Assembly: GCF_020731415.2 (NCBI RefSeq)
Contig: NZ_CP088273.1
Coordinates: forward strand, 2,361,001 to 2,425,000
Length of the DNA: 64,000 nt
Source: Phyllobacterium sp. T1293
GTDB lineage: Bacteria > Pseudomonadota > Alphaproteobacteria > Rhizobiales > Rhizobiaceae
Direction: 5' to 3'
Shown here: positions 1-9,486 of the stretch, one piece after another
Numbering within the stretch: the stretch's first letter is position 1
How the letters are laid out: every line of letters starts with the position of its first letter
Notes under the pieces: model-generated
What the model saw: only the letters and a program-made list of their open reading frames with translations
Told to the model about the DNA's origin: nothing
The model's database searches: none
Position numbers and translations under genes: made by a program

Positions 1-1
1 G

Positions 2-703
2 TCTGCCGCAACTGCCGCAGCAACCACACTGCGCACCTATGAAAAACCCGGCATCACCGTGACCGATGCCAATGCAGTGGTCAGCAACGCCGTGCGCAGC
101 AAGACATGGAGCGATGAGACCACTGTCGCACTGCGTCAGTTCATCGAAAAGACCAACACAAGCATTTCGCCTTATGGTTCCGCTTCGTCAGTACCGGTTG
201 GCATGGTCAGCAATACCCGTAACGACATGTACCTGACCGGTGAAGCGCTGAAACTGATCGACAAGGCCAAGCTGTTGCCAATGCAGCCTGCCGATATTGC
301 CACCATCAAGACCTATCATCAGGCCATCGACAACGCGACGAAGTTCATCCCGACATGGGTGAAGGTCGCCGTCGCGCTGGCCCTTGGCCTTGGTACAATG
401 GTTGGCTGGCGGCGTATCGTTGTGACCGTCGGCGAAAAGATCGGCAAGACGCACCTCACCTACGGGCAAGGCGCGTCGGCTGAACTGGTTGCCATGGGAA
501 CAATCTTCACTGCCGATACGCTGGGTCTGCCCGTCAGCACAACCCACATCCTCTCATCGGGTGTCGCCGGATCGATGGTTGCCAATGGTTCGGGCTTGCA
601 GATGTCGACAGTCCGTAATCTGCTGATGGCCTGGGTGCTGACGCTCCCCGTCTCTATCGCGCTGTCATTCACGTTGTTCCTGATCCTGCGCCATATTATC
701 TAG
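2..703 (+). CDS. pit: PiT-family inorganic phosphate permease, C-terminal part
   Basis: The reading frame is open to the left edge, so the 5' part of the gene lies outside the window; a GTG at 59 is only an internal codon. The visible 233 residues end with the typical PiT/PHO4 C-terminal half. A helix follows WVKVAVALALGLGTMVGWRR, then comes the signature GQGASAELVAMG with AD-LGLPVSTTHILSSGVAG, and last a hydrophobic helix near the C-terminus. PiT proteins are inner-membrane symporters taking up phosphate with H+ or Na+ (family knowledge). A strong hairpin terminator follows the stop. Family assignment is secure; whether the ion is phosphate alone or also metal-phosphate is not visible. Confidence 0.9.
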   Translation, partial: SAATAAATTLRTYEKPGITVTDANAVVSNAVRSKTWSDETTVALRQFIEKTNTSISPYGSASSVPVGMVSNTRNDMYLTGEALKLIDKAKLLPMQPADIATIKTYHQAIDNATKFIPTWVKVAVALALGLGTMVGWRRIVVTVGEKIGKTHLTYGQGASAELVAMGTIFTADTLGLPVSTTHILSSGVAGSMVANGSGLQMSTVRNLLMAWVLTLPVSIALSFTLFLILRHII

Positions 704-715
704 GCGCACGAAATA

Positions 716-748
716 AAAATGGCCGGCATTTACCGGCCATTTTGTTTT
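716..748. terminator. bidirectional intrinsic terminator
   Basis: An 11-base arm (AAAATGGCCGG) and its near-complete complement (CCGGCCATTT) flank a 6-base loop. T-rich runs lie on both sides. It sits 13 bases after the permease stop and touches the stop codon of the convergent dehydrogenase, so it can serve both genes. Confidence 0.8.
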
Positions 749-1589
749 ATTCCTTTGGCGCGTCGGCACCTTCCGTAACGTCAGCCCAGGCCACAAAATC
801 GCGCTGGAGTTCAACAATCTTGTTACGCGCTCCGGCCAGCGCCGCCTTGCCGAGCAACAGCCGCAACGGCGGCTTCTTCGCTTCGACCGCCTGCATAATC
901 GCTTTTACCGCGCGCACTGGATCGCCCGGCTGATTGCCGCTGGAATTTCTGATCTGCTCTGCCCGCTGATCCGATGTCTCACGGTAATCTTCGATGGTTC
1001 TCGGTGCTTCATTGGCCGAACGTCCGGCCCAATCCGTACGGAAGCCACTGGGTTCAACGATCAAAACCTTGATGCCGAGGTGGGCCGCTTCCTTCGACAG
1101 GGATTCCGAAATCGCTTCGACACTGAATTTGGTTGCGTTGTAGAAACTGACGGCAGGGTTGGCCACAAGACCGCCGATCGACGAAATGTTGACGACCATG
1201 CCGGAGCGTTGCTTGCGCATGACGGGCAGCACCGCGCGGGTCATATTGACCAGACCCCAGACATTGATTTCGAACATTTTGCGGACTTCATCAATGTCGC
1301 TTTCTTCAAGCGACCCGAAATAGCCGATACCGGCATTGTTGACGAGCACGTCTATGCGGCCAAACCGGACTTCTGCCGCCTTGACCGCAGCCGCAATATC
1401 CTCGGTCCTGGTCACATCAAGCTTGAGAACAAGGGCATTCTCCTCGTTGCCCTTGGCAAGATCTTCAATCTGCGCCGTGTTGCGCGCGGTGATAACGGTG
1501 GGATAGCCGAGTTCAAGCGTATGGCGCGCAAGCTCGCGACCAAAACCGGTTGAACAGCCAGTGATGAACCAGACGGGTTTCGATGTCAT
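747..1589 (-). CDS. SDR-family NAD(P)-dependent oxidoreductase
   Basis: This is a 280-residue classical short-chain dehydrogenase. The N-terminal nucleotide-binding motif is TGCSTGFGREL. It is followed by DVT, NNAGIGY, the serine segment NISSIGG and the catalytic YNATK motif. A basic residue at the end of beta-2 (TARN) suggests NADP(H) preference, which is an inference. The tail is longer than in FabG-like enzymes, as in the subgroup annotated simply as SDR oxidoreductases acting on ketones or alcohols. The substrate cannot be read from the sequence. It is a single gene with a 21-base dyad about 30 bases upstream of its start, suggesting local repression. Confidence 0.85.
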   Translation of the reverse strand: MTSKPVWFITGCSTGFGRELARHTLELGYPTVITARNTAQIEDLAKGNEENALVLKLDVTRTEDIAAAVKAAEVRFGRIDVLVNNAGIGYFGSLEESDIDEVRKMFEINVWGLVNMTRAVLPVMRKQRSGMVVNISSIGGLVANPAVSFYNATKFSVEAISESLSKEAAHLGIKVLIVEPSGFRTDWAGRSANEAPRTIEDYRETSDQRAEQIRNSSGNQPGDPVRAVKAIMQAVEAKKPPLRLLLGKAALAGARNKIVELQRDFVAWADVTEGADAPKE

Positions 1590-1618
1590 GACAGTGTCCT
1601 TGAAAGATGGGTTGCCCC

Positions 1619-1639
1619 GTTGATCGGCGTGCGATCAAC
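1619..1639. promoter_or_regulatory. 21-base operator-like dyad
   Basis: Perfect 8-base arms GTTGATCG and CGATCAAC are separated by GCGTG, 30 bases upstream of the SDR start codon. The size and position fit a dimeric repressor site such as those of TetR or MarR proteins. No regulator gene lies next to it in the window, so the binding protein is unknown. Confidence 0.4.
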
Positions 1640-1760
1640 CAAAAGCAGCCATTGCGTGAATTGGACGACATTTTTGATGTACGCCAATATGGCCCCGTTT
1701 CAAGACAAAAGCGTGTGATTTAACGCTGAGTATATACCCTTAAGCAGACTGCTGTGGTGT

Positions 1761-2018
1761 GGTTCGTGGTTCGTGGTTCGTGGCTCGACAAGCTCACCAT
1801 GAGGGAGAGTGTGGATGCAACTCTAATCGCCAGCATTGCAGAACTTGGCTCCCTGCATCCACCCATTTCCGTCATCCTCGGGCTTGACCCGAGGACCTAA
1901 AATTCAAAAGCACCAAGCTCCAGGTTGTTGGATTTCCTTTGCGTGGTCCTCTGGTCAAGCCCGAGGATGACGGGGAGAGTTATCTCCCTCATGGTGAGCT
2001 TCCTGAGTTTGTCGACGG
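1761..2018. repeat. composite intergenic palindromic repeat (REP/Bru-RS-like)
   Basis: This gene-free stretch holds nested inverted repeats. The inner arms, 1869-1897 and 1945-1973, are complementary at 28 of 29 positions and carry the core TCATCCTCGGGCTTGACC. The outer arms, 1790-1807 and 1984-2001, match perfectly over 18 bases (AAGCTCACCATGAGGGAG). The left end carries a heptamer GGTTCGT repeated more than three times (1761-1786). Repeats of this general kind are dispersed in alphaproteobacterial genomes (Bru-RS and RIME elements, named from general knowledge). No second copy was noticed in this window. It encodes nothing convincing. Confidence 0.75.
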
Positions 2019-2049
2019 GCGAACCGCTGCACATCGGTGTTGCCCAAGT

Positions 2050-2799
2050 CTAAATACAGCGACCGCCATCCACCTCAAGCGCCACACCGGTGATAAACCC
2101 GGCTTCGTCGGACGCCAGCCAAAGCGCGGCATTGGCAATATCAAGCGGTGTGGAGAGGCGACCGAGCGGGATCGAAGCCTTGAACTGCGCGCGCTTTTCC
2201 GGCGTATCTTCGCCCATGAACAGGCTGAGCATCCCTGTTTCTCCCGCGACCGGGCAGAGGCAGTTGACACGGATATTCTTGGGCGCAAGTTCAACGGCCA
2301 TGGATTTGGTTGCTGTGATCGCCCACCCCTTGGATGCGTTGTACCAGGTCAATCCGGGACGCGGGCGCAGACCCGCCGTGGAAGCAGTGGTGATGATGGA
2401 ACCGCCGCCCTGCATTTCCATGATCGGCACGACAGCAAGCGTTGCATAATAAATCGCCTTCATATTCACGGCTGAAATGAGATCGAACGTGCTTTCGTCC
2501 ACATCAAGCATGGAGCCATTGCGGTGGGTGAAGCCTGCATTGTTGACCATGATGTCGACGCGGCCGAACCTATCCATGGCAGCGGCGACCATGGCGTCCA
2601 CGTCTTCCTTGCGTGACACATCAGCCTGAACGGCAATCGCTGATTTGCCAATGGCATTGGCAACAGTTTCAGCGCCCTTGTGATTAAGATCGGCGACAAC
2701 GACATTTGCCCCTTCCTCGGCAAAGCGCTTCGCCATGCCTTCACCAAACCCGGATGCTCCACCGGTGATAATTGCTGTCTTGCCTGCCAAACGGGCCAT
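2050..2799 (-). CDS. SDR-family oxidoreductase (FabG/glucose-1-dehydrogenase-like)
   Basis: A 249-residue classical SDR. It has the glycine motif TGGASGFGEGMA, an acidic residue at the end of beta-2 (VVADLN) favouring NAD(H), VNNAGF, the serine region TTASTAG and the catalytic pair in WYNASKG. The C-terminus ends GVALEVDGGRCI as in FabG-like enzymes. It lies 52 bases downstream of the aldehyde dehydrogenase gene on the same strand. The two probably form an operon that oxidises an alcohol or sugar to the aldehyde and then the acid. The pathway is inferred from adjacency and the substrate is unknown. Confidence 0.87.
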   Translation of the reverse strand: MARLAGKTAIITGGASGFGEGMAKRFAEEGANVVVADLNHKGAETVANAIGKSAIAVQADVSRKEDVDAMVAAAMDRFGRVDIMVNNAGFTHRNGSMLDVDESTFDLISAVNMKAIYYATLAVVPIMEMQGGGSIITTASTAGLRPRPGLTWYNASKGWAITATKSMAVELAPKNIRVNCLCPVAGETGMLSLFMGEDTPEKRAQFKASIPLGRLSTPLDIANAALWLASDEAGFITGVALEVDGGRCI

Positions 2800-2851
2800 G
2801 TCATTTCCTCATGCTTGTGATCTTGGATTGATTATTGGGGAGCGGGTCCAA

Positions 2852-4327
2852 TCAATCGTGCCGGAACACGATCGTTTTCGTTGCGGACATATCAAAGAGC
2901 GCTTCAAAGCCTTTTTCGCGTCCATGGCCGGATTTTTTGAAGCCGCCAAACGGCAATTCCACGCCGCCACCGGCGCCATAGGCGTTGATGAAAACCTGTC
3001 CGGCGCGAACTTTTTTGGCAACACGGTGCTGGCGGGCACCATCTTTGGTCCAGATACCCGCAACCAGGCCATATTCAGTGCTATTGGCAAGCCTGACAGC
3101 ATCGGCTTCATCGTCGAATGCAAAGAGCGACAGAACCGGCCCAAACACCTCTTCCTGCGCCAGAACAGAAACTGGATCAACCGCACCGAAAAGCACCGGG
3201 GCGACGTAATAGCCTTCCAGAGGCGCATCGACATGAATGGAGCCACGGGCAACCACTTCAATACCTGTCGCTGCGGCGGCAGTGATGAAATTCTCGACCT
3301 TGTTCTTCTGGGCCGGATTGACCATGGGCCCGAGATCAAGGTCCATGTCGTGCGGCCCGGCCACCAGCTTGCTGAAACGCTCGCCAAGTGCTGCGGCAAC
3401 GTCGTTGTAAATCGGGCGCTCGATCAGGATACGGCTACCAGCTGAACAGGTCTGGCCACCGTTTTGGATGATGGCATTGACCAGAACCGGTAAGGCTTTT
3501 TCCACATCCGCATCGGCAAACAGGATTTGCGGAGATTTGCCGCCAAGCTCCATGGTCACACCGCGATTGTTGGTGGCGGCGGCCTGCTGGATCGCTGTGC
3601 CGGTTACGGGCGAGCCGGTGAAGGTGACATAATCAATGCCGGGATGCGATGAGAGCGCCGCTCCTGCATCACGGCCATAACCGGTGATCACATTGAGAAC
3701 GCCATCGGGAAAGCCCGCTTCAATGGCGAGTTCCCCAATGCGGATGGCCGACAGTGAAGCATCCTCAGCCGGTTTGATAACCAGCGTGTTGCCCATGGCC
3801 AGCGCTGCACCAACCACGCGCGCCATGATCTGCATCGGATAGTTCCACGGGATGATCCCAGCAACCACGCCATGCGGCTCGCGCAGCGTCAACGCGGTGA
3901 AGCCATCGAGGAAGGGGATCGTGTCGCCATGGATCTTGTCCGCAGCGCCACCATAAAACTCGTAATAGCGCATGGTCGCGGCAACATCCGCCTTGCCCTG
4001 ACGCACGGGCTTTCCGGTATCACGCGATTCAAGCGCGGCAAGTTCATCGCCATGTTCTTCAACAAGCTGGCCAAGCCGTGTCAACAATCGCCCACGCTCG
4101 AACGCTGGCATTCTGCTCCATGGGCCATGCTCAAATGCGTCCCGTGCAGCGCGGACAGCACGATCCACATCACTGGCATTGCCTGCCGGAATGGTTGCAA
4201 AGGGCAAACCATCGGACGGACACAAAACAGTGATCGTTTCTTGCGAGACTGCGGCGACACGCCGACCATTAATGACATTCAGGAAATTCTTATCCTGCGC
4301 GACGATTCTGGAGAGATTCTGATCCAT
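2852..4327 (-). CDS. NAD(P)-dependent aldehyde dehydrogenase
   Basis: A 491-residue ALDH-superfamily enzyme of normal length. It has the fold motif PWNYPMQIM, the nucleotide-binding KPAEDAS and FTGSPVTG segments, the general-base glutamate in MELGGKSP and the nucleophile Cys294 in GGQTCSAGSR. The late motif EEVFGPVL and the C-terminal PFGGFKKSGHGRE are present, as in betaine-aldehyde and gamma-aminobutyraldehyde dehydrogenase relatives. Substrate is not determinable. It is the first gene of a probable two-gene operon with the downstream SDR, and it is transcribed away from zwf. Confidence 0.9.
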   Translation of the reverse strand: MDQNLSRIVAQDKNFLNVINGRRVAAVSQETITVLCPSDGLPFATIPAGNASDVDRAVRAARDAFEHGPWSRMPAFERGRLLTRLGQLVEEHGDELAALESRDTGKPVRQGKADVAATMRYYEFYGGAADKIHGDTIPFLDGFTALTLREPHGVVAGIIPWNYPMQIMARVVGAALAMGNTLVIKPAEDASLSAIRIGELAIEAGFPDGVLNVITGYGRDAGAALSSHPGIDYVTFTGSPVTGTAIQQAAATNNRGVTMELGGKSPQILFADADVEKALPVLVNAIIQNGGQTCSAGSRILIERPIYNDVAAALGERFSKLVAGPHDMDLDLGPMVNPAQKNKVENFITAAAATGIEVVARGSIHVDAPLEGYYVAPVLFGAVDPVSVLAQEEVFGPVLSLFAFDDEADAVRLANSTEYGLVAGIWTKDGARQHRVAKKVRAGQVFINAYGAGGGVELPFGGFKKSGHGREKGFEALFDMSATKTIVFRHD

Positions 4328-4485
4328 GACTGCTTCCTGCTTCGCAGCAATCGTATTGGAATTGCGCCCGCTTGGGAATGCATTTTGACGCAGAAGTCGG
4401 ATCGGGACTGGCCTTTTTAAATCGATTAGATTATATAGACCTGCATCTGCGAACGCACAATTTTGGCATAGCGAGACTCATTCTA
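4328..4485. promoter_or_regulatory. divergent promoter region between aldehyde dehydrogenase and zwf
   Basis: A 158-base spacer between two divergent start codons must carry both promoters. It has an AT-rich core around 4420-4440 (TTTTTAAATCGATTAGATTATATAG region). No clear operator dyad was found. The zwf frame stays open upstream to 4372 without a likely start. Confidence 0.45.
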
Positions 4486-5955
4486 ATGACAAGTCAGATT
4501 ATCCCGGTTGACCCTTTCGACTGCATCGTATTTGGCGGCAGCGGCGATCTTGCCGAGCGCAAACTGATCCCGGCGCTCTATCAGCGCCAGCGGGACGGTC
4601 AGTTGTCCGAGCCTACCCGTATCATCGGTGCATCCCGTTCCGCCATGTCCAACGAAGACTACCGCAAATTTGCGGAAGCCGCGATCAAGGAACATGTAAA
4701 GCCTGAAGAGATCGACAAAAAGCAGGTCGAACAATTCCTTGCCCGGCTCGCCTATGTCGCCGTTGATGCGACATCGGACAATGGCTGGGATGATCTGAAG
4801 GCAGCAATCGGCGATGCAAACAAGAACATCCGGGCCTTTTATCTCGCCGTCAGCCCGAACCTCTTCGGTGACATTGCCAGCCGTTTGAAGAAATACGATC
4901 TCATCACCGATCAGACCCGCATCATTGTTGAGAAGCCGATTGGCCGTGATCTCAAATCCGCTATCGCGCTCAATGATACGATTGGCAGCGTTTTCAACGA
5001 ACAGCAGATTTTCCGTATTGATCACTATCTCGGCAAGGAGACGGTGCAAAATCTGATGGCGCTGCGCTTCGCCAATGCGCTGTACGAACCCCTGTGGAAT
5101 TCGGCTCATATCGACCACGTCCAGATTACCGTGGCAGAAGCGGTCGGGCTTGAAGGCCGCGCCGGTTATTACGACACGGCGGGCGCGCTGCGCGATATGG
5201 TGCAGAACCACATGCTGCAGCTTCTTTGTCTCGTTGCGATGGAGCCGCCTGCATCCATGGATGCCGATGCGGTGCGCGACGAAAAACTGAAAGTACTGCG
5301 CTCACTGGCCCGTATCGATACAAAGAACGCTGAAGAACTGACTGTACGCGGCCAATATCGCGCCGGTGCTTCGGCGGGTGGGGCCGTCAAGGGTTATCAG
5401 GAAGAACTGGGGTCAACGAGCAACACGGAGACTTTTGTTGCCATCAAGGCCGAAATCGCCAATTGGCGCTGGGCAGGTGTTCCCTTCTATTTGCGGACAG
5501 GAAAACGTCTGGCAACACGCGCATCGGAAATCGTGGTTTCGTTCAAGCCGATCCCACATTCGATCTTCGGTGAAAGCGCGGGCCGCGTGGTGGCAAATCA
5601 GCTGGTTATCCGCTTGCAGCCAGACGAAGGCGTCAAGCAGTGGATGATGATCAAGGACCCAGGTCCGGGCGGCATGCGCCTGCGTCACGTTCCGCTCGAT
5701 ATGAGCTTTGCGGAATCATTTCAGGTACGCAGTCCCGATGCTTACGAGCGCTTGTTGATGGACGTGGTGCGCGGCAACCAGACCCTGTTCATGCGGCGCG
5801 ATGAAGTGGTGGCAGCATGGCGCTGGGTCGACCCAATCCTCAAGGCATGGACGGATAATGATCAGCCTGCCGCTGGATACACCGCCGGAACATGGGGCCC
5901 ATCCGCCGCTATCGCCTTGATTGAGCGCGACGGACGCACATGGCACGAGACATGA
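4486..5955 (+). CDS. zwf: glucose-6-phosphate 1-dehydrogenase
   Basis: Zwf oxidises glucose-6-phosphate to 6-phosphogluconolactone with NADP+ in the cytoplasm. The 489-residue protein has the N-terminal dinucleotide motif VFGGSGDLAERK, the EKPIGRD segment and the substrate-site signature RIDHYLGKE with Asp179-His180. I chose the ATG giving MTSQIIPVDP because it yields the usual length of about 490. The longer open frame to 4372 adds residues unlike the family. It is the first gene of zwf-pgl-edd and overlaps the pgl start, so translation is coupled. Confidence 0.96.
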   Translation: MTSQIIPVDPFDCIVFGGSGDLAERKLIPALYQRQRDGQLSEPTRIIGASRSAMSNEDYRKFAEAAIKEHVKPEEIDKKQVEQFLARLAYVAVDATSDNGWDDLKAAIGDANKNIRAFYLAVSPNLFGDIASRLKKYDLITDQTRIIVEKPIGRDLKSAIALNDTIGSVFNEQQIFRIDHYLGKETVQNLMALRFANALYEPLWNSAHIDHVQITVAEAVGLEGRAGYYDTAGALRDMVQNHMLQLLCLVAMEPPASMDADAVRDEKLKVLRSLARIDTKNAEELTVRGQYRAGASAGGAVKGYQEELGSTSNTETFVAIKAEIANWRWAGVPFYLRTGKRLATRASEIVVSFKPIPHSIFGESAGRVVANQLVIRLQPDEGVKQWMMIKDPGPGGMRLRHVPLDMSFAESFQVRSPDAYERLLMDVVRGNQTLFMRRDEVVAAWRWVDPILKAWTDNDQPAAGYTAGTWGPSAAIALIERDGRTWHET

Positions 5956-6656
5956 TCATGCAACAGACATTGAACAGTTTTGCCGACGGCATCGCCCTTG
6001 CGGAAGCTCTGGCAACAAGCGTAGCGGAGCATCTGCAAGCCGCCTGCGATACGCGTGGCAAGGCGGTTCTGGCCGTATCGGGCGGAACAACCCCTGCCCG
6101 CTTTTTCCAAGCATTGTCGGTGAAGGACCTGCCTTGGGAGAAGATCACTGTTACCTTGGTGGATGAGCGGTTCGTGCCGCCATCCAGTGACCGTTCCAAC
6201 CAGAAACTCGTGGCGGACCTGCTCCTGCAGAACGCAGCCGCCAAAGCCAATTTTGTCGGTCTCTATCACCCCGCCGCAACTACGGACGATGCGGTGAAAG
6301 CAGCAACCGCAGCCGTTACCGCGTTGGGTCAGCCTTTCGATGTGACAATTCTCGGCATGGGCGGCGATGGCCATACGGCCTCGTTCTTCCCCGGGGGCAA
6401 CAGGCTTGCCGATGCGATTTCGCCGGAGCAATCAGCGCTTGTTTTGCCGATGCAGGCTGAAGGTGCCGGTGAGCCGCGCCTGACCCTGACCTTGCCGGTT
6501 ATCGTCAAATCCCGCTTCGTTGTGCTGCATATTGAAGGCGACGGCAAAAAAGCCGTTCTCGATAAGGCGCTTGGCGATGGGGCAATCGAAGACATGCCTA
6601 TTCGCGCAATCCTGCGCCATACGCCGATCAATCTTGAGATTTTCTGGGCTCCATAA
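5940..6656 (+). CDS. pgl: 6-phosphogluconolactonase
   Basis: Pgl hydrolyses 6-phosphogluconolactone to 6-phosphogluconate. The protein of up to 238 residues has the family motifs [13 protein letters not shown] near the N-terminus, LVDERFVPP and the [14 protein letters not shown] signature. The start is uncertain. The ATG at 5940 overlaps zwf by 16 bases. The ATG at 5952 forms an ATGA overlap with the zwf stop, and a third ATG lies at 5958; none has a strong ribosome site. It is followed by edd after 11 bases. Function is secure from motif and operon. Confidence 0.95.
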   Translation: MARDMIMQQTLNSFADGIALAEALATSVAEHLQAACDTRGKAVLAVSGGTTPARFFQALSVKDLPWEKITVTLVDERFVPPSSDRSNQKLVADLLLQNAAAKANFVGLYHPAATTDDAVKAATAAVTALGQPFDVTILGMGGDGHTASFFPGGNRLADAISPEQSALVLPMQAEGAGEPRLTLTLPVIVKSRFVVLHIEGDGKKAVLDKALGDGAIEDMPIRAILRHTPINLEIFWAP

Positions 6657-6667
6657 GGAGAAAACCA

Positions 6668-8485
6668 ATGACCGTCCTGCAAAGGGTCAAAAGCATTACC
6701 AACCGCATCCGTGAGAGGTCGATCCCGACCCGCGATGTCTATCTCGACCGTCTGCGCGAGGCTGCCTCCCACAAGCCAAAACGCACCGCTCTCGCCTGCG
6801 CCAATCTCGCCCATGGTTTTGCCGCCTGCGGACCTTCCGACAAAGCGGCGCTGGCTGGCGATGTGCTGGCCAATATCGGCATCATCACCTCCTACAACGA
6901 CATGCTTTCGGCGCATCAGCCGTTCGAAAACTATCCGCAACTGATCAAGGCAGCGATACAGGAAGCGGGCGGCGTGGCGCAGGTTGCGGGTGGGGTTCCC
7001 GCCATGTGCGATGGCGTCACACAGGGACAGCCGGGCATGGACCTGTCGCTGTTCTCCCGCGATGTGATCGCCATGGCAACCGCTGTTGGTCTCTCGCATG
7101 ACATGTTCGATGCGGCTATCTATCTCGGCGTTTGCGACAAGATCGTGCCCGGCCTTGTTATCGGCGCGCTGACGTTCGGACATCTGCCTGCCGTTTTCAT
7201 TCCTGCTGGACCGATGACAACAGGCCTTCCCAATGACGAGAAGGCAAAAACACGCCAGCTCTATGCGGAGGGCAAGGTTGGCCGCGACAAACTGCTGGAG
7301 TCGGAATCAAAATCCTATCACGGCCCCGGAACCTGCACCTTCTACGGCACTGCCAATTCCAACCAGATGCTCATGGAAATCATGGGGCTGCATACGCCGG
7401 GCTCATCCTTCATCAATCCTGGCACGCCTTTGCGCGAAGCATTGACGCGCGAAGCGGCGAAACGCGCGCTCGCCATTACGGCGCTCGGCAATGAATATAC
7501 GCCTGTTGGTGAGATGATCGACGAGAAGACAATCGTCAACGGCGTCATCGGCCTGCATGCAACCGGCGGTTCGACCAACCACACCATGCATCTCGTTGCC
7601 ATGGCTGCCGCTGCGGGTATCAAGCTCACATGGCAGGATATTTCTGATCTTTCCGATGTGGTGCCGCTGCTTGCTCGCGTTTATCCAAACGGTCTTGCTG
7701 ATGTGAACCATTTTCACGCGGCTGGTGGCATGGGCTATATTATCCGCGAGTTGCTGGATGCGGGCATGCTGCATGAAGACGTCAAAACCGTCTGGGGCGA
7801 AGGCCTGCGCGCCTATACGATCGAGGTCAAGCTCGGCGAAAATGGCACTGTGCAGCGCGATCCTATCCCCGCGGAAAGTGCCGACAAGAAAGTTCTTTCC
7901 ACCGTCAAGGCGCCATTTCAGTCAACCGGTGGTCTGAAGATGCTCAAGGGCAATCTCGGTACTGCTGTCATCAAGACATCAGCAGTCAAGCCGGAACGGC
8001 GGATCATCGAAGCACCTGCCCTTGTCTTTGATAGTCAGGCTGCATTGCAGGATGCCTTCAAGGCGGGAAAGCTCGATCGTGATTTCGTGGCTGTCGTCCG
8101 CTTTCAGGGCCCAAAGGCCAATGGCATGCCTGAATTGCACAAGCTGACACCACCGCTCGGTGTTTTGCAGGATCGTGGCCATATGGTTGCACTGGTAACG
8201 GACGGGCGCATGTCCGGCGCGTCAGGCAAAGTACCGGCGGCAATCCACGTAACCCCGGAAGCATTGAGTGGCGGCATTATCGGCAAGATCCGAGATGGCG
8301 ATATTGTGCGGCTCGATGCGGAAATCGGAACGCTTGATGTACTCGAAGACCCTGACGTTCTCGCCGCTCGCCCCGATCCGGTTGTCGACCTCAGCCACAA
8401 TGGCTATGGCATGGGTCGCGAATTGTTTGCAGCGTTCCGCAACGTCGTTGGCCGTGCTGATGAAGGCGCTTCGGTTTTCAGCTGA
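6668..8485 (+). CDS. edd: phosphogluconate dehydratase (Entner-Doudoroff)
   Basis: Edd dehydrates 6-phosphogluconate to 2-keto-3-deoxy-6-phosphogluconate and carries a [4Fe-4S] cluster. The 605-residue length and the IlvD/Edd motifs fit: [29 protein letters not shown], the cluster-type cysteines in GVCDKIVPG and [14 protein letters not shown], and the C-terminal [16 protein letters not shown] good ribosome site (AAGGAG) precedes the ATG. KDPG aldolase (eda) is not in the window. The stop codon abuts the stop of the convergent regulator with no gap and no hairpin. Confidence 0.97.
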   Translation: MTVLQRVKSITNRIRERSIPTRDVYLDRLREAASHKPKRTALACANLAHGFAACGPSDKAALAGDVLANIGIITSYNDMLSAHQPFENYPQLIKAAIQEAGGVAQVAGGVPAMCDGVTQGQPGMDLSLFSRDVIAMATAVGLSHDMFDAAIYLGVCDKIVPGLVIGALTFGHLPAVFIPAGPMTTGLPNDEKAKTRQLYAEGKVGRDKLLESESKSYHGPGTCTFYGTANSNQMLMEIMGLHTPGSSFINPGTPLREALTREAAKRALAITALGNEYTPVGEMIDEKTIVNGVIGLHATGGSTNHTMHLVAMAAAAGIKLTWQDISDLSDVVPLLARVYPNGLADVNHFHAAGGMGYIIRELLDAGMLHEDVKTVWGEGLRAYTIEVKLGENGTVQRDPIPAESADKKVLSTVKAPFQSTGGLKMLKGNLGTAVIKTSAVKPERRIIEAPALVFDSQAALQDAFKAGKLDRDFVAVVRFQGPKANGMPELHKLTPPLGVLQDRGHMVALVTDGRMSGASGKVPAAIHVTPEALSGGIIGKIRDGDIVRLDAEIGTLDVLEDPDVLAARPDPVVDLSHNGYGMGRELFAAFRNVVGRADEGASVFS

Positions 8486-9466
8486 TCAATAGGTGGTACG
8501 GCGCTCATCGGAGGGTGAGCGCCCAAACTGCGCCCGGTAGCTTTGGGCGAAATAGGAATGGGATGTGAAGCCCGTTGCCAGCGCCACATCAAGAATAGGC
8601 GAATGGGTCTGCCGCAGCAGTTCCCGCGCCCGCTCCAGCCGCAGGCTCATATAGTAGCGGCCGGGTGTCATATTGAGATGACGCAGAAATAGCCGCTCCA
8701 CCTGCCGCACCGACAGACCAACGGCCTTGGCCAGACGCACCGCTGATTTCGGCTGTTCGAGATTATCGGCCATCAACTCGACGATCTTGCGCAGCTTTTC
8801 CGATTTTCCGGTGAGATCCCGTTCCGGACCGATACGCTGGCGATCGGTTTGCGAGCGGATGCGTTCGTGGTGGAACTGGTTCGCTACTTCATTGGCAAGG
8901 CTTGGGTCGAAATCCTGCCGGATAATCTCCAGCATCAGATCGATGGACGTAGTTCCACCCGCACAAGTATAACGCTTACGATCAATCTCAAACACATTGC
9001 CGGTACATTCAATCTGCGGGAAACGCTCCTGAAAGCCTGCACGGTTTTCCCAATGGATCGTGCAACGATGGCCTTCAAGCTGCCCCGCCTCGGCAAGGAT
9101 GTAGCTGCCGATGTTCAAGCCACCCAGAGCAGCGCCGCGTCGTCCGAGATTGCGCAATGTCGCAATGACCTTGGGCTTTTCTTCAAACTCCGTGGTCAAT
9201 CCGGCGCAGATGAAGAAAATATCGGCAACGGGAAGCTCTGCCAGTGAATATTGCACATTGATCTGCAAACCATTTGACGCGGTAACAGCCGCGCCCGTGG
9301 CAGACACGGTTGTCCAGGCATAGAATGGCTCTTCCGCCATGCGATTGGCCGTGCGCATCGTGTCGATGGCAGCGGCAAGGCTGAACATCGGAAATTTGTC
9401 GACAAGCAGAAAAGCGAAGGTTCTACTGACCTTGAGGGCTTCGGGCATATGCTGTTCTAACGACAA
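8486..9466 (-). CDS. GlxA-family AraC-type transcriptional regulator
   Basis: The 326-residue protein joins an N-terminal DJ-1/PfpI-like domain (about residues 15-185, with ALGGLNIGSYILAEAG) to a C-terminal AraC helix-turn-helix pair. The second part includes LSVRQVERLFLRHL, TPGRYYMSLRLERAR and the typical ending DVALATGFTSHSYFAQSYRAQFGRSPS. Relatives of this architecture include GbdR and CdhR, which control glycine betaine, dimethylglycine and carnitine catabolism (family knowledge). It lies 20 bases after folD on the same strand and near a sarcosine oxidase subunit gene. Control of methyl-group catabolism is therefore a reasonable inference. The effector is unknown. Confidence 0.9.
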   Translation of the reverse strand: MSLEQHMPEALKVSRTFAFLLVDKFPMFSLAAAIDTMRTANRMAEEPFYAWTTVSATGAAVTASNGLQINVQYSLAELPVADIFFICAGLTTEFEEKPKVIATLRNLGRRGAALGGLNIGSYILAEAGQLEGHRCTIHWENRAGFQERFPQIECTGNVFEIDRKRYTCAGGTTSIDLMLEIIRQDFDPSLANEVANQFHHERIRSQTDRQRIGPERDLTGKSEKLRKIVELMADNLEQPKSAVRLAKAVGLSVRQVERLFLRHLNMTPGRYYMSLRLERARELLRQTHSPILDVALATGFTSHSYFAQSYRAQFGRSPSDERRTTY

Positions 9467-9486
9467 TCCGTTTATAAACCAATGAA

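Noticed and set aside
1761..1786. Heptamer GGTTCGT tandem repeat considered as a CRISPR or phase-variable tract
   Set aside because: Too short, no spacers, and not in or next to a gene start; treated as part of the palindromic repeat.
1939..2475. 178-residue plus-strand frame
   Set aside because: It starts inside the palindromic repeat and runs antisense to the SDR gene; no family pattern.
3872..4420. 182-residue plus-strand frame
   Set aside because: Antisense to aldehyde dehydrogenase and into the zwf promoter; no ribosome site or family pattern.
5862..6431. 189-residue minus-strand frame across zwf/pgl
   Set aside because: Antisense shadow of two secure genes; frames on the opposite strand of high-GC genes are often open.
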